Shown here piece after piece: positions 21,274 through 33,374 of a stretch of DNA of 64,000 nt. The stretch is from Vicia villosa (taxonomy: Eukaryota > Streptophyta > Magnoliopsida > Fabales > Fabaceae), in contig NC_081185.1 in the NCBI RefSeq assembly GCF_029867415.1, positions 73,195,553 through 73,259,552 of the forward strand, in the 5' to 3' direction. The notes beneath the pieces were generated by a model. It saw only the letters and a program-made list of their open reading frames with translations, had not been told where the DNA came from and did no database searches. The first letter of the stretch is position 1. Every line of letters starts with the position of its first letter. A program made the position numbers and the translations under genes.

Positions 21274-21386
21274 TGTTCTGCTTAATCACAATTAACCCAG
21301 TCAGAACAAAAGTATCGACAATAACTCGTATTAGTCGCATACACAGAAGGACTGACACAAAGACTCTGGTCACAACGATCGACTAT

Positions 21387-21398
21387 GCTCTGATACCA
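21387..21398 (-). promoter_or_regulatory. Primer-binding site (initiator Met tRNA type)
   Basis: Minus strand TGGTATCAGAGC, four bases inside the 5' LTR. It matches the 3' end of plant initiator methionine tRNA, the usual primer of chromovirus and copia elements. Confidence 0.92.
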
Positions 21399-21402
21399 CT
21401 AT

Positions 21403-23413
21403 TGTAACACCCCTCTAATAACCCGCGGCGAATAATAATTATTAAATCAGAGTAAGCATGCAAGGGGTGTCACAACTCATAAATAATAAAACACACGTCG
21501 GTACCTGTCATGCATTCACTGAAAACAACTGAAATTATAACTAAACAGATAAAATCATGTTTTACACAGCGGAATTAAAAGACACAGAGTCAACATTCGT
21601 CATAATGTATCTGACTCAATCAACAACCAAATAGAGTTATAATCAAACTCATACACAAACGTGTTCCCAGTGTTACATCTACCAGAGCATGACACCGACA
21701 CTAAAACCAAAAACAGACTTATGAGCTAATCCTCACCAAGTCACGCCGCTATCCTCAATCTGAAAAATGACAACAAGTAAGGGTGAGTCTCATCACAGTT
21801 AACCAATGTTATCACATCACAAATAATAACATGTCATAGTTATATCATTCACCCAACCGTTTCATATTCAGACAATCACCAATCATATGTCCACAGACAA
21901 ACAAACAATCAACACATAACATATAAAATCATGTTATAGCAAATCATGCACATGTATGAAACTGACACTATGCATGTGGTACCAATCATCACCAGTGGAA
22001 TCATCCACCGACCGATCTATCATCAATTCAGAAACGGCCCTGCCAGCACCAATTCCACACAATGGGAATTCTGCCCCTCGATGAATCCTCTCATCATATA
22101 GGATTCAACTCATGTTTATGAATGCATGTAACATATATATAACATACTTCCATCATTACCAATCTATGAGTAGCATCAACTATACTCATTTCATCATCAT
22201 CATCATCAATAACAAGCATGTTCATATATATATATCACATCATTCAATATAATCAATCATCAGTAAACCACAGAATCACATCACAAGGTTTACACAGTAC
22301 CAACAGTACACAAACAGGCATACCAATCGAAAGTTACACATCATCGAACTTTCCAGAAAAATCACAAAACAGAAATTTCACACACACGCAGCCATACGCG
22401 TATCATATGACCCATACGCGTCCATACGCGTATCACCTTGCCTCATACGCGTATCATACGCAATTCACCAGAACACCAAATAGCCTGTAAACCATCACAT
22501 ACGCGTATCAGCTCTCCATACGCGTACCATCAGAGCCATTTTCCTCTTTCCAAAATTCCATACGCGTATCAGCCTTGCCATACGCGTATCACCAGAATAA
22601 TTTTCCTCTTTAATTATTCCCATACGCGTATGAGCATTCCTCATACGCTCTCATACGCAACACACCTGTACATGGTTCTTGGGACAGGGCAACTGCGTAT
22701 CATACGCGTATAGCCCCTTGGGAGTGTCCCCCATACGCGTATCAGCCTCATGCCATACGCGTATGGCACTGTTTCATACGCGAAACACCAGAAATGCCCA
22801 GTAACCTGCAGAATTCGACACAGTCCAAAAACCCATTCGTTCCCACTCATACCAGTCTACGAAATTGAGTCCAAAAACCAGAAAAATGCATCTAACAGTG
22901 TACGAATTCATCCACAAACAATAGCATATGATTCTCTAACCAATTCTATTCATCATATCCTAATCTATCAGTTATTAGGGATTACAGTTCAAACCCAAAT
23001 GACGAACACAGATGAATGTTTCAGAATTTGGAATCAATTAACCAAACAATACTCCTAATCAACATTACTACTCATAACACGATAATAGAGATTAAATGGA
23101 GAGTCCCCCCTTACCTCAGATACTTGTTCTTGATCTTTGGTCTCTCCCTCTACAGATCTCCTTCAGTTCCTCGTGTTCTCAGCCTTCGTTCTTTCACGTT
23201 CTTTCTTCCTTCCCAGTTCCAAATGTTTTATGAAAAATAATAATAATTTAGTAAAAAGGATTATAAAACCACCCTCCCTCTTTTACTAATTACTCATATG
23301 ACCCGAATGCCATAAACCATTATTTAATCATTATTTTCACAAAATCCCCAATAATTCTAATTATTAATTCAATAATCCAATTAAATTAATATTAAAATTA
23401 TACGGGTGTTACA
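21403..23413 (-). repeat. Tekay 5' LTR (right copy)
   Basis: 2011 bp, same ends as the left copy. It carries the second CATACGCGTAT array at 22393-22782 and the single difference noted (22620 C against 16083 A). Directly followed by the target duplication TTTGA. Confidence 0.95.
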
Positions 23414-24534
23414 TTTGACCTGCTCAACAAGTAAAAATTGGAGCGGTTATCTTGGTGACCAAGCTTATAATTACTAGTAATGGGTCAGTTCCCCTCCACT
23501 CTCCCCACGATTTTCTCTTCAATCGGGTCAGATCCTCGGCTATAAATAACAACCCTTCCATCATTTATTTGCTCCTCACACCAAAGTTCACAATCCAAAA
23601 TCTCTCTTTTCTTTCCTATATTCACTTTATCTAAAAAAAAATTCTATTTTCGAGTGGCTTGCTTGCGCCATCTGCGATAGGTTTATCCATAAATTAAGAG
23701 TGATTTCAATACCATTTTTGGTTGGTTCAACACCTACTAAATGTGTATTTCTAAAACGATCACGTAACGTGCAAGTAGTGATTGTATGATTGAACTGAGT
23801 TGTTTTATCTAGGATGCGTCGTGGTAGTTAGAACTACTTTACGTTATTTTCGACAATACTGCGAAACATTTTAAAAAGAGCAAATTGTTCCGCGACTCAC
23901 CCCGATAATTTCTTCTGTGCCTATTAACTAAATACAAATTCAACATAAAGTGATTGTGTAATATCAAATAGAACTCTAAAATTATGTTTTACTTTCAAAT
24001 TTTAATGCCAAGTACGTAATATCTTATTTAATTTATATTATTGTTGTAAAATTTGTTCAGGAAACACTACATAAATATCACAGACCCTGCAATTTCATTT
24101 GATATGGCAATTACATTTCAATATTTCAGTGTTGTACCTATTTGGCTTAGTTTATTGGTTTTTCATTTTGGAACAATATAACAATTGTTTATCTTCCTCA
24201 AAATCATTTTTAGAATATATTTAGCCCCTCGGTTACTGCACAATCATCCAGAAAATCGTTTTATTGTTTCAGTTATATCTATGTCATGCAAGTTGTAAGT
24301 TAAAACCATATAAATATTTAGCAGTAAATCTCCGCTTTCAAAGAGATAAAAAAAAATCCATAGGTCCACAAATATTTTACACAAAAAATAAAGATCATTC
24401 CACAGATACTGAACTTCCTTTTAATAATATGAAAACCTAAGCCATCATGAAAAGAACAATCTATTATTAAGAAATGGCAGTGATTTTAAAACAACATAAA
24501 CCCAAAAAATTAAACAATTGAAGAGGAACTTATT
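23414..24534. other. Spacer: possible old LTR promoter, then F-box gene 3 flank
   Basis: 23419-23640 continues the DNA interrupted by the Tekay insertion. It contains CGGCTATAAATAACAACCC (TATA-like, about 23540) followed by a C-rich leader, which resembles an LTR promoter, but no second LTR or PBS was found. 23950-24534 aligns in blocks with 4000-5065, the 3' flank of F-box gene 2. No open gene. Confidence 0.5.
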
Positions 24535-25707
24535 TCAACTCGTCGGAACTAAGCTTTCAACATAATTTTGGTTAATCATCCACAACAATGAACTGTCCAT
24601 TCGAGTTTTTTCTATTCTATTTTCACTCCAATTATAGACAATCACACGCAATCCATGGCCGTTTCCTGCTTGTACTAGTGCGATGCCACTCTTATAAATG
24701 CACAATGGAGAGAGGAAATATTTATATTTCATATGAATATTCAAATCACCCCCATAAAGGCACTGTGGGGATAGAGAATTTTTATATTCCGGGTGAATAT
24801 TCAAATCCTCATAGCTTATTTTAAGAAATTGAATCCAACACTTTTCCGTTCCAAACTCCGTCATCTTCCATATGATAAAATCGATTTCTTGGGTATGGTG
24901 ACTAAAATAGAGAGAGTCTTCCATCACATGAATAGTTGGCAAGTGAAGTGAAACTTCAACAAAATCTTGAGGAGGAAGCAACTTGCTATATGTGTCGTTA
25001 CCCAGATTCAGCGAGATAATCACAATTTGTTTAGCAATCTCTCGCGCCAAGAAGTAAATAGTGTCATTCAAATACATAGCTTCACTGAGAAATTTGCGTT
25101 TATACGGAACACGATTCAAATGATTTAAAGGAACCGTGTGAGGAAGTTGAATAGTTTTCCAAACATTAGAGCCGAAACTAAATATTTCCAACTTGTTGGG
25201 ACGGAAATACACAAACTTATAAGTATCGGTTGAATTATCATAGCCAAATGAAAACCCGGAAAATCTGAAATAATCGAAATTAGGCATGGTATATAGCTTA
25301 GATAATGTGTTGGTGGCTGGGTTCCATAACTGAAACCAGGTGTTTTCAGGATAAGTTATCTTATACAATGTAAGAACGAAACAGAATAATCCATTGCAGG
25401 AACCGACGAATATGTAGCGGTATTTGGGGTTGGATGGGAAGTAATTTTTGGTGGAATTGATTATGGAAGGGTTGTTTAGTAAAGTATTGAGGGGGAAGGG
25501 TAGGGTATAAGAACCCAGAGACATGCATAGGATTTGTGTGAGGTTTCTGTTTTTCTTGGATCGTTGAAGATGTAGTTTGATGAATCCGGAATCGGAGATG
25601 AGAGTGTTCCATGATTTACTGACACATCTGAGTTGTGTCAAAGGTTTGGCTGGAAGGTATGATAAGACTTCGGCGATGAGTTCTTCAGGGAGGAATAGGA
25701 GCGACAT
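24535..25707 (-). CDS. F-box/kelch-type protein (F-box gene 3)
   Basis: 390 residues from ATG 25707, single exon. The F-box covers residues 3-48 (LFLPEELIAEVLSYLPAKPL, then CVSKSWNTLIS), with GSCNGLFCF, WNPATNTLSKL, GFSFGYDNSTDTYKFV and tail NQNYVESLVPTS. The basic N-terminal extension of genes 2 and 4 is absent. A tandem duplication of about 18 residues near the C-terminus makes the DLNIH block occur twice (DLNIHPEYKNSLSPQCLYGG, then DLNIHMKYKYFLSPLCIYKS). Expected function is SCF substrate recognition; the target is unknown. No stops; probably functional or recently so. Confidence 0.87.
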   Translation of the reverse strand: MSLLFLPEELIAEVLSYLPAKPLTQLRCVSKSWNTLISDSGFIKLHLQRSKKNRNLTQILCMSLGSYTLPFPLNTLLNNPSIINSTKNYFPSNPKYRYIFVGSCNGLFCFVLTLYKITYPENTWFQLWNPATNTLSKLYTMPNFDYFRFSGFSFGYDNSTDTYKFVYFRPNKLEIFSFGSNVWKTIQLPHTVPLNHLNRVPYKRKFLSEAMYLNDTIYFLAREIAKQIVIISLNLGNDTYSKLLPPQDFVEVSLHLPTIHVMEDSLYFSHHTQEIDFIIWKMTEFGTEKCWIQFLKISYEDLNIHPEYKNSLSPQCLYGGDLNIHMKYKYFLSPLCIYKSGIALVQAGNGHGLRVIVYNWSENRIEKTRMDSSLLWMINQNYVESLVPTS

Positions 25708-25767
25708 TATGTGCGGTGTTGAAAGTGAAATAGAAAGCAGGATACCACGGTTGGGTATTCTGGTTCA

Positions 25768-25775
25768 TTTAAATA
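25768..25775 (-). promoter_or_regulatory. TATA-like box of F-box gene 3
   Basis: TATTTAAA on the minus strand 61 bp upstream of the ATG, inside TATTTAAATGAACCAGAATAC, which differs by one base from the block upstream of gene 2 at 6337. Confidence 0.55.
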
Positions 25776-26674
25776 GGCTATTTCTCTAGGTTAAAAAAAA
25801 TAGGGTTAGTTTCAATAACAGACGAATTTAAAAATTTAAATAGTTACTTATAAATTTAAAATAAATTATAATTGGTGTTTTTTAATGGGAAACATATATT
25901 AAGTTTTTTTTTTAAATCTTGATATCCGACGACCAATTAAATTTCAGAGGACCGATCCCACCTTCCACTAAGCGGGAGCCATTTAAAGTCAGAGCAAAAC
26001 TCTATATTGATTGGTACATAAGGATTGTTAGCACCTAATAGAATTTATCATTTTTAGATAAATTTTTTAGTATTCATGAAGTTAAGTTGAGTACCGGTAA
26101 TTTTAGTATAAATTATATTCAAAATTTAATTTTAAAAAAAATATATTCATGATGAATCACATTATTTGATTTGATTTGTTGATGGTACCGATATTAAGTA
26201 AATTCAAAGGTTCTCATTGTTCATCTTATTTTTAAGGTTTGTTGGTGGTACTTGTACTACTAGTTTTTGTTTTCCAAAAAATGTAAAATTCCTCAAATTA
26301 TAGGTTGATGGAATGGTGGTTTGCAAATTCACCATTTTAATTCTTATATTTTATTTTTTAACTTTTAAAAATTCAATAAATAAATAAGTCCAAAAAATAT
26401 GGGAATGGTGTTTTCGTTAAAGATAAGTAAAATAAATAGTAATTAAAATTAAACGAATTTATTTCTTTTTTTAAAAATTAATAAATAAATAAGTCCTAAA
26501 ATTATGGGAATGGATTTTTCGTTAAAAATAAATAAAATAAATAATAAAAAAATTAAACGAATTAATTGCCTATATTTTAGTTTTAAATTTTTTTAAAAAA
26601 TAAGTAAACTAAATAACTCCTAAAAGGGGTTTTGGTTAAATTTGAATAAAATATATAATAAATAAAATTAAAAG
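25776..26674. other. AT-rich spacer, no gene seen
   Basis: Contains three diverged direct repeats of about 100 bp around AATAAATAAGTCCNAAAATATGGGAATGG (about 26375, 26480, 26600) and is otherwise simple sequence. No coding or RNA gene was recognised. Confidence 0.5.
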
Positions 26675-26893
26675 TGTTATAAACATTTATACTAGTGGAT
26701 GTACATCTCTCTTCTTATTCTTCATCTTCCTATTCCACTTTAATGTACTTAATTTTCTACCTTCCTTGGGTCCTATAAATAAGACTCATGTTACAATGTA
26801 AAGTTCACCCTTGAGAAGAATATAATACAATGTTGCTTGTTCTCTTCTCTTCCTATCTTTTGATCTCTATATAGTTTCATTTAGTTTATAACA
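26675..26893 (+). mobile_element. Short LTR (219 bp) of a copia element
   Basis: The ends are TGTTATAAAC and GTTTATAACA, a perfect 10-bp inversion. It holds a TATA-like CCTATAAATAAG near 26774. It is followed at once by CGTTATCAGCACGACGCTC, a plausible primer-binding region, and about 1 kb later by a gag gene in the same direction. No second LTR was found, so the element is 3' truncated or replaced. Confidence 0.7.
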
Positions 26894-28719
26894 CGTTATC
26901 AGCACGACGCTCTCAGGTATGATTTGGAGGAGATCATTGTTTTTATTTATTTATAATATTCAGTAAATATAATCATATTAGGACATTTAAAATTTTGTAA
27001 TTTTATTGTTCAATGATTTTATTGTAATTTTATGGTTAAGCTTATGTAATTTTATTGTAATTTTATTTACCATAGAATTGATGTATGTTTAAGAATACTA
27101 TATAAAAAAATCTCAGGTAGCAACTCAACTTTAAGTAAGATGGGTTGATGTTGTTGAGGTTGTGGATAACACATGTGGCTTTACAATGATTCCAATTTTG
27201 ATGGATAGTGCACAAATAAATTTAATTGTGTCAAAGGATTAAAAGGTGGATTTTATTTTTGTTTGTTCGGTGGAATTGAATTAGAGAAAGAAGAAATAAT
27301 TTTTTGCATCCCAGAAGGATGGTTTTAATTTTAACACATCCCAGAAGGATGGTTATAATTTTTAGGTCATTGTTTGTAACAAAAACAAAGCATCCCTGAA
27401 GGATAGTGAAATAACATTGTATAGTTCATGATAATTCAAAGAGGGTGGATGAAACCCAAACATAGGGACAAACTTGCTTTGCTCATGTTATAGTTTGTTT
27501 TAGGTAAGGCAGGATCTTCTTGATCGCCTGGCTGTATTTGTTTTTTGAAATATATCATATACTCTTTTATTTCAAAAAAAAAAAAAAAAAACATTGTATA
27601 GTTCATGAAGAACTCATCCTGCTTTATTTATTTATTTTATTTTATTGTATATGTAAGATGTATTTTGTCACTAAATTGAAATTTTCTTTTTTTTATATAA
27701 AAAAAAAAACAGATAATTTTAAGACTAATGTGACAATCTAGTTTACTATTGTGTTATTTCTAAATATTAGAATTTACAAAAGTATTATTTTAAATATTAA
27801 CATTTAATATTTCCTTCATGATAATTATCTCATTATAATATTTTTATTTCTTTTATTTTTTATGATAGAACTACTAAGTATGTCAAATCTTACAAAATTG
27901 GATTTTGGGGCTCTTGATATTTCGGGAAAGAACTATTTGACATGGGCCTTAGACGCCCAAATTCATTTAAGCGCAGAAGGTCACGGTGAGACTATTAAAG
28001 AAGGAAATAAATCATCTGATCAACAAAAGGTAAAAGCCATGATATTCCTTCGTCGTCACCTTCACGAGGATCTTAAAAATGAATATCTTACCGTAACTGA
28101 CCCACATGTCTTGTGGAAAAATTTGAAAGATAGATATGATCATCAAAAAACGGGTATCCTACCAAAAGCTCGATATGAATGGATGCATTTACGTTTGCAG
28201 GATTTTAAAAGTGTAAGTGATTATAATTCTGCAATGTTTAGAATAACTTCTAAGTTATTATTATGTGGAGAAAAAGTAACTGATGAAGATATGCTAGAAA
28301 AAACATTTTCCACTTTTCATGCATCCAATGTGCTCCTGCAGCAGCAGTATCGAGAAAAGGGGTTTATTAAATATTCTGACCTAATATCTTGTCTTCTTGT
28401 GGCTGAGCAAAATAATGAACTATTGATGAAAAATCATGAGGCCCGTCCCACTGGTACAACTCCATTCCCAGAAGTGAATGTGGCAAGGCACGACCACTAT
28501 AGGAAAAATCGTGGTCGCGGTCGTGCATACGCACGTGGTCGTGGTCGTGGTCGTAATTATGCTCATGGTCTTGGTTTTGATCGTGGTCGCAATGGGAATC
28601 ATAAAAACACATATTTCCACCCGAAGTGGAAAAATGTTGAAAAGAATGAAAAAGAGGGTCAGAGTAGCAAAAAAATGAAAATATTTTCAACACCCCTTTT
28701 TTTTATTAAGTATACATTC

Positions 28720-29630
<911 letters not shown>

Positions 29631-29905
29631 TTTTTAAAATAATACCATAGCCATAAATGTCTTCCTTAGAATGATTCAAAAAAAACAAATTTTAGAAAAT
29701 AAAGAAAACGTGAGTTTAGAAAAAAAAAAAAACCCTAGAATTCCTCACCACGCATCACTCTCAATTCCTATTAAAATTGAGGAAGAATGCATAACCGGCA
29801 CGTCAACTTAAGTAAGATCTCATGGTGTTTTGTGTTGAACTTTCGCAACACAGAAATACATATTTTCGTTTATTAGGGTTCACTTTCAACACTGCGTAAG
29901 TTCCC

Positions 29906-31060
29906 ATGAATCTTCCTAAAACCAAGTCACGTAAATCCAACCGCACTCCGATAACGTCAGTAGTATTCCTCCCTGAAGAACTCACCGTACATATACTATC
30001 ATTCCTTCCTGTTAAATCTTTGATGCAATTCAGATGTGTCAGTAAATCATGGAACACCTTCATCTCCGATCCTGAATTCATCAAATTACATCTTCAACAA
30101 TCAAAGAAAAACAGAAACCTCACACAAATCCTGTGCATGTCTCTCGGTCCTGATATCCTACGCTTTCCCCTCAATACTTTACTCAACAATCCTTCCATAA
30201 TCCATTCCACCCAACGTTACTCCCCATCCAACCCCAAATACTGGTACAAATTCATTGGTTCCTGCAATGGATTATTCTGTTTCTCTGTTTTTTCATTGAA
30301 GGATCATCAAAGGCAAAAGACCTTGTTTCAGTTATGGAACCCAGCCACCAACACATCATCTAACATATTTAAGAAACACTTGGATTATCTCTGGTTTTCC
30401 AAGTGTTCATTTGGTTACGATAATTTAACTGATACTTATAAGATTGTGTATTTCCATCCCAATAAGTTTGAAATACTTAGCTTCGGCTGTAATGTAAGGA
30501 AAATTATTCAACTTCCTAACTTGGTTCCTTTAAATTGTTGGGATCGTGTTCCAACTAAACGCGTCTTTCTCAATGAAGATGTATCTTTGAATGACACTAT
30601 CATCTTGTTGGCCCGAGATATTGCTCAACAAATTGTGATTATCTCGTTGAATCTGAGTACCGACACATATAGCAAGTTACTTCCCCCTCAAGATTTTGTT
30701 GAAGTTTCACTTCATTCACCAACTCTTCATGTGTTAGAAGACTCTCTCTATTTTAGTCACCATACTCAAGAAACCCATTTTATAATATGGAAGACGACGG
30801 AATTTAGAATTGAAAATTCTTGGACTCAATTTCTTAAAGTAAGTTATCAGGATTTGAATATTCCTAATCAAGATAAATATTTTCTAGCCCCTTTGTGCCT
30901 TTACGAGAGTGGTGTCGCACTAGTACAAGCAGCAAACAGTGGTCGAACAGAAGTGATTCTCTATAATTGGAGTGGAAATAGAATTAAAAAAACTAGAATG
31001 GACAGGTTAACTTCGTGGATGTTTAACCAAAATTATGTTGAAAGCTTGGTTCCCACTTAG
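29906..31060 (+). CDS. F-box/kelch-type protein (F-box gene 4)
   Basis: 384 residues from ATG 29906, single exon, on the plus strand. A basic N-terminus (MNLPKTKSRKSNRTPITS) as in gene 2 is followed by the F-box (about 19-63, FLPEELTVHILSFLPVKSLM, CVSKSWNTFISDP). GSCNGLFCFSVF, LWNPATNTSSN, SFGYDNLTDTYKIV and SWTQFLKVSYQDLNI follow, and it ends NQNYVESLVPT. Likely a SKP1-binding SCF subunit; the target is unknown. No internal breaks. Closest to genes 2 and 3, so the three derive from one recent ancestor, with gene 4 inverted. Confidence 0.88.
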   Translation: MNLPKTKSRKSNRTPITSVVFLPEELTVHILSFLPVKSLMQFRCVSKSWNTFISDPEFIKLHLQQSKKNRNLTQILCMSLGPDILRFPLNTLLNNPSIIHSTQRYSPSNPKYWYKFIGSCNGLFCFSVFSLKDHQRQKTLFQLWNPATNTSSNIFKKHLDYLWFSKCSFGYDNLTDTYKIVYFHPNKFEILSFGCNVRKIIQLPNLVPLNCWDRVPTKRVFLNEDVSLNDTIILLARDIAQQIVIISLNLSTDTYSKLLPPQDFVEVSLHSPTLHVLEDSLYFSHHTQETHFIIWKTTEFRIENSWTQFLKVSYQDLNIPNQDKYFLAPLCLYESGVALVQAANSGRTEVILYNWSGNRIKKTRMDRLTSWMFNQNYVESLVPT

Positions 31061-31685
31061 TTCATCTTCAATTGTTTACTTGATTGAATTTATGTTAAAG
31101 TTTTATGTTAGTTTATGTTGTTTTAAATTTCTTGGCATTTCTTAATAATAAATTGTGTGAGTGTTTTTTTATGATAGCTTAGGTTACCATTTTGTACAAT
31201 ACTTGTTGAGTGTTTTCGTAGTCCTTCCTCATGAAATTTTACAATAAGAATATAAACTAAATCAGGTGCTATACTATATGATTTTCCATAAATAGTTCTC
31301 CATAATGTATCTAGTAACACTAAATGGATTTTCTAATTTTTGTCCTTCTACTACCTTTCTGATTTCTACACTCAAATCACATTTAGTTAAAATATATAAC
31401 TTCGCATTCAAATTGCCTCGCATAGGATTACAATTCACATTCTTTGAAAGTTGATACGATAAAATAGTTGATCAACTGGGTTGTGCACCATCGATCCATC
31501 GGATGAATGTCATAAAAACTTGCCACCATTGAAGCTGGATCTTTTGGGTGCACCATAATGGGTTCCACTCCTACTGCTGTTGCCACCATTGGTGACAAGC
31601 AAAAGGACACATCATGGCTAACACATGGTTTCAGCTTTTTTTAGAGACTAAAACTTGAATGCTTCTGCAAATATTAAGCAGCTTG
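31061..31685. other. 3' flank of F-box gene 4, no gene seen
   Basis: Ordinary AT-rich downstream DNA. A short minus-strand frame at 31428-31610 (SPMVATAVGVEPIMVHPKDP) has no recognised domain and no homologue I know; it could be a remnant of a coding exon. The CACTA element starts at 31686. Confidence 0.45.
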
Positions 31686-32156
31686 CACCACAAGAAAATT
31701 TGTGATTTGCTACGAGGAAAACAATTGGTAATTTGTAGCCAATTTCAATCAAACAGAGTTAGTTGGAGATTTATTGGGGATTGGCTACAATAAACACCGT
31801 AGCATAGATTGAGCGGCTAATAATCTTGGCCAAAATTTCCTAGCAAAACTCAAACTAATATATTAAACTTCATAGATAAACCACAACTAAATTGTAGCAA
31901 AATGTTAGTCTTCATTTATGTTTCCCTAACCATACCGCTACAATATCGCCACCAAAATTCATAGTAAATCTCAAACTAAAATTTATAGCTTCTTTTATTT
32001 AAATTTTTGTGATTATTTTTAATCAAAACTAATTTGGCTTAATTACAAAAAAAAAGAATTCTGCAAAATACAATTTATAATTTATAAAGGTATCATAATT
32101 GTTAATAATTAAATATTTGTTTAAATAAACAGTTAAAATTTTGAAATATCAGGGAA

Positions 32157-33374
32157 TTGATCGGCGATGGGCAGACGTGGTGGAAGCAGTGGTTTAAAGA
32201 AATCAGGCCATGGACAGCAAAGGATGTTGACAAGGAACGAGTGGTTTGGCTTCGTCTTTACGGGGTTCCATGTCACGCGTGGAATGCGGATTTTTTCATC
32301 TCTTTGGCTAACTCTCTTGGCAACTTCATTTGCTTAGATGATAATACTGCAAGCAAACATTTTTTGGACACCGCGCGAGTTATGGTGAGGATTCGCGAGC
32401 CATTCCGTTTTCCTGAGTGCGTAAAGGTGGATATTGATGGAGAGACATTCTGTCTGGAGGTAAGAGAGGACTCAGGGGGTCTTGTCCGTCCGGCGAAACC
32501 GAAGCATGTCTCGGTGGAAACATCGGAAGATTCCAGTTCGGAGGGTGTGATGGCGAGCGTTGGGGGAATTTTTGAGGATTGCGAAGACTTTCGATTCTCA
32601 GATGACGGTGCTTCCGATTGTCCTTCATCTAAAAACCGCTGGGTAAGGGAACATAGGGCTGAGGGGCTAAGAGACAGCAAAAAGAAGGAGATCAGTCTTA
32701 TCACGGCAACTCAGGAAAAAGAGGCAGACATCGAGACCCTAAATTCTTTTGACAACGCTGTTAAAAAGGCTAAGGAAAGGGGTTCTGCAAATACACAGGA
32801 ACCGCAACAGGTCTTTTGCGAAAAGGACGTTAGCGTTTTTAAGGTTGGAGTGGATGATACGGCAATTAAATGTACCCAGGTCCATAAAGAAGTAGTTCCT
32901 GGTGGGACCAGCATTTTGAGGAGGTTGGGAGGACGCGTGGCAGGAAAGAAGCGGTGCAAGAAAAGGACACGTTTTAAAAGCATTAACTCTCTTGTTGGGC
33001 TGAAAAAGAAGAATTCTCTCAGGCCCACTTTTACTGAGGTTTGTTTGGAGGATAAAACAGTTGGCAGTTTTGGCCCATTTTCTTCGGCTCTCCCAGCTGG
33101 GTCGGATCCGATTACTCAGTTCTCTCTGGAGAGTATTTCCACTTTAATCCCTAAAGACATGTTTGTTAGGGAACCTTCTGCAGAATCAGATATTAGCAGA
33201 TGTAACCGGAGGATCTCCGATTTTCTTTGTCATGGAGGAGGCAGCGAAAAATTAAAAATTTGTATCAACAAGCTGGGCGTGACTGTTCCGCGGAAAGTGG
33301 AGGAGGAAATCCCGGAAAGTTTTTGTTTGAATCCAAAGATGGGGACGCAGGCGAAAGAGAATGTGCAACCATGA
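32157..33374 (+). CDS. LINE ORF1 (nucleic-acid-binding protein), 5' truncated
   Basis: 405 open codons without a natural start: the first codon used is TTG, and the frame is cut by the LINE's 5' end. GDGQTWWKQWFKEIRPW, ERVVWLRLYGVPCHAWN and IREPFRFPECVKVDIDG match the DUF4283/RRM-like region of plant LINE and retroelement gag-like proteins, which binds the element RNA. The rest is acidic and Ser-rich without a visible zinc knuckle. The stop TGA overlaps the ORF2 start (ATGA at 33371-33374), suggesting re-initiation or coupled translation of ORF2. Confidence 0.85.
   Translation: MIGDGQTWWKQWFKEIRPWTAKDVDKERVVWLRLYGVPCHAWNADFFISLANSLGNFICLDDNTASKHFLDTARVMVRIREPFRFPECVKVDIDGETFCLEVREDSGGLVRPAKPKHVSVETSEDSSSEGVMASVGGIFEDCEDFRFSDDGASDCPSSKNRWVREHRAEGLRDSKKKEISLITATQEKEADIETLNSFDNAVKKAKERGSANTQEPQQVFCEKDVSVFKVGVDDTAIKCTQVHKEVVPGGTSILRRLGGRVAGKKRCKKRTRFKSINSLVGLKKKNSLRPTFTEVCLEDKTVGSFGPFSSALPAGSDPITQFSLESISTLIPKDMFVREPSAESDISRCNRRISDFLCHGGGSEKLKICINKLGVTVPRKVEEEIPESFCLNPKMGTQAKENVQP

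Larger units (their letters stand above)
14866..23413 (-). mobile_element. Complete Tekay-type Ty3 chromovirus retrotransposon
   Basis: 8548 bp, reading on the minus strand: 5' LTR 21403-23413, primer site 21387-21398, gag 20176-21273, pol 16919-20191, polypurine tract 16877-16889, 3' LTR 14866-16876. The 5-bp target duplication TTTGA flanks it (14861-14865, 23414-23418). The LTRs, each 2011 bp, differ at only one position that I could find (16083 A, 22620 C), so the insertion is very recent. Order gag-PR-RT-RH-INT with a C-terminal chromodomain-like segment places it in the Tekay/Del clade. The protease motif is broken, so this copy is probably not autonomous. Confidence 0.96.

Noticed and set aside
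28367..28693. His/Asp-rich minus-strand frame opposite the copia gag
   Set aside because: Antisense of the Arg-Gly repeats; no independent evidence.
31428..31610. 60-codon minus-strand frame SPMVATAVGVEP
   Set aside because: No recognised domain, no promoter or splice support; kept only as a note in the spacer entry.
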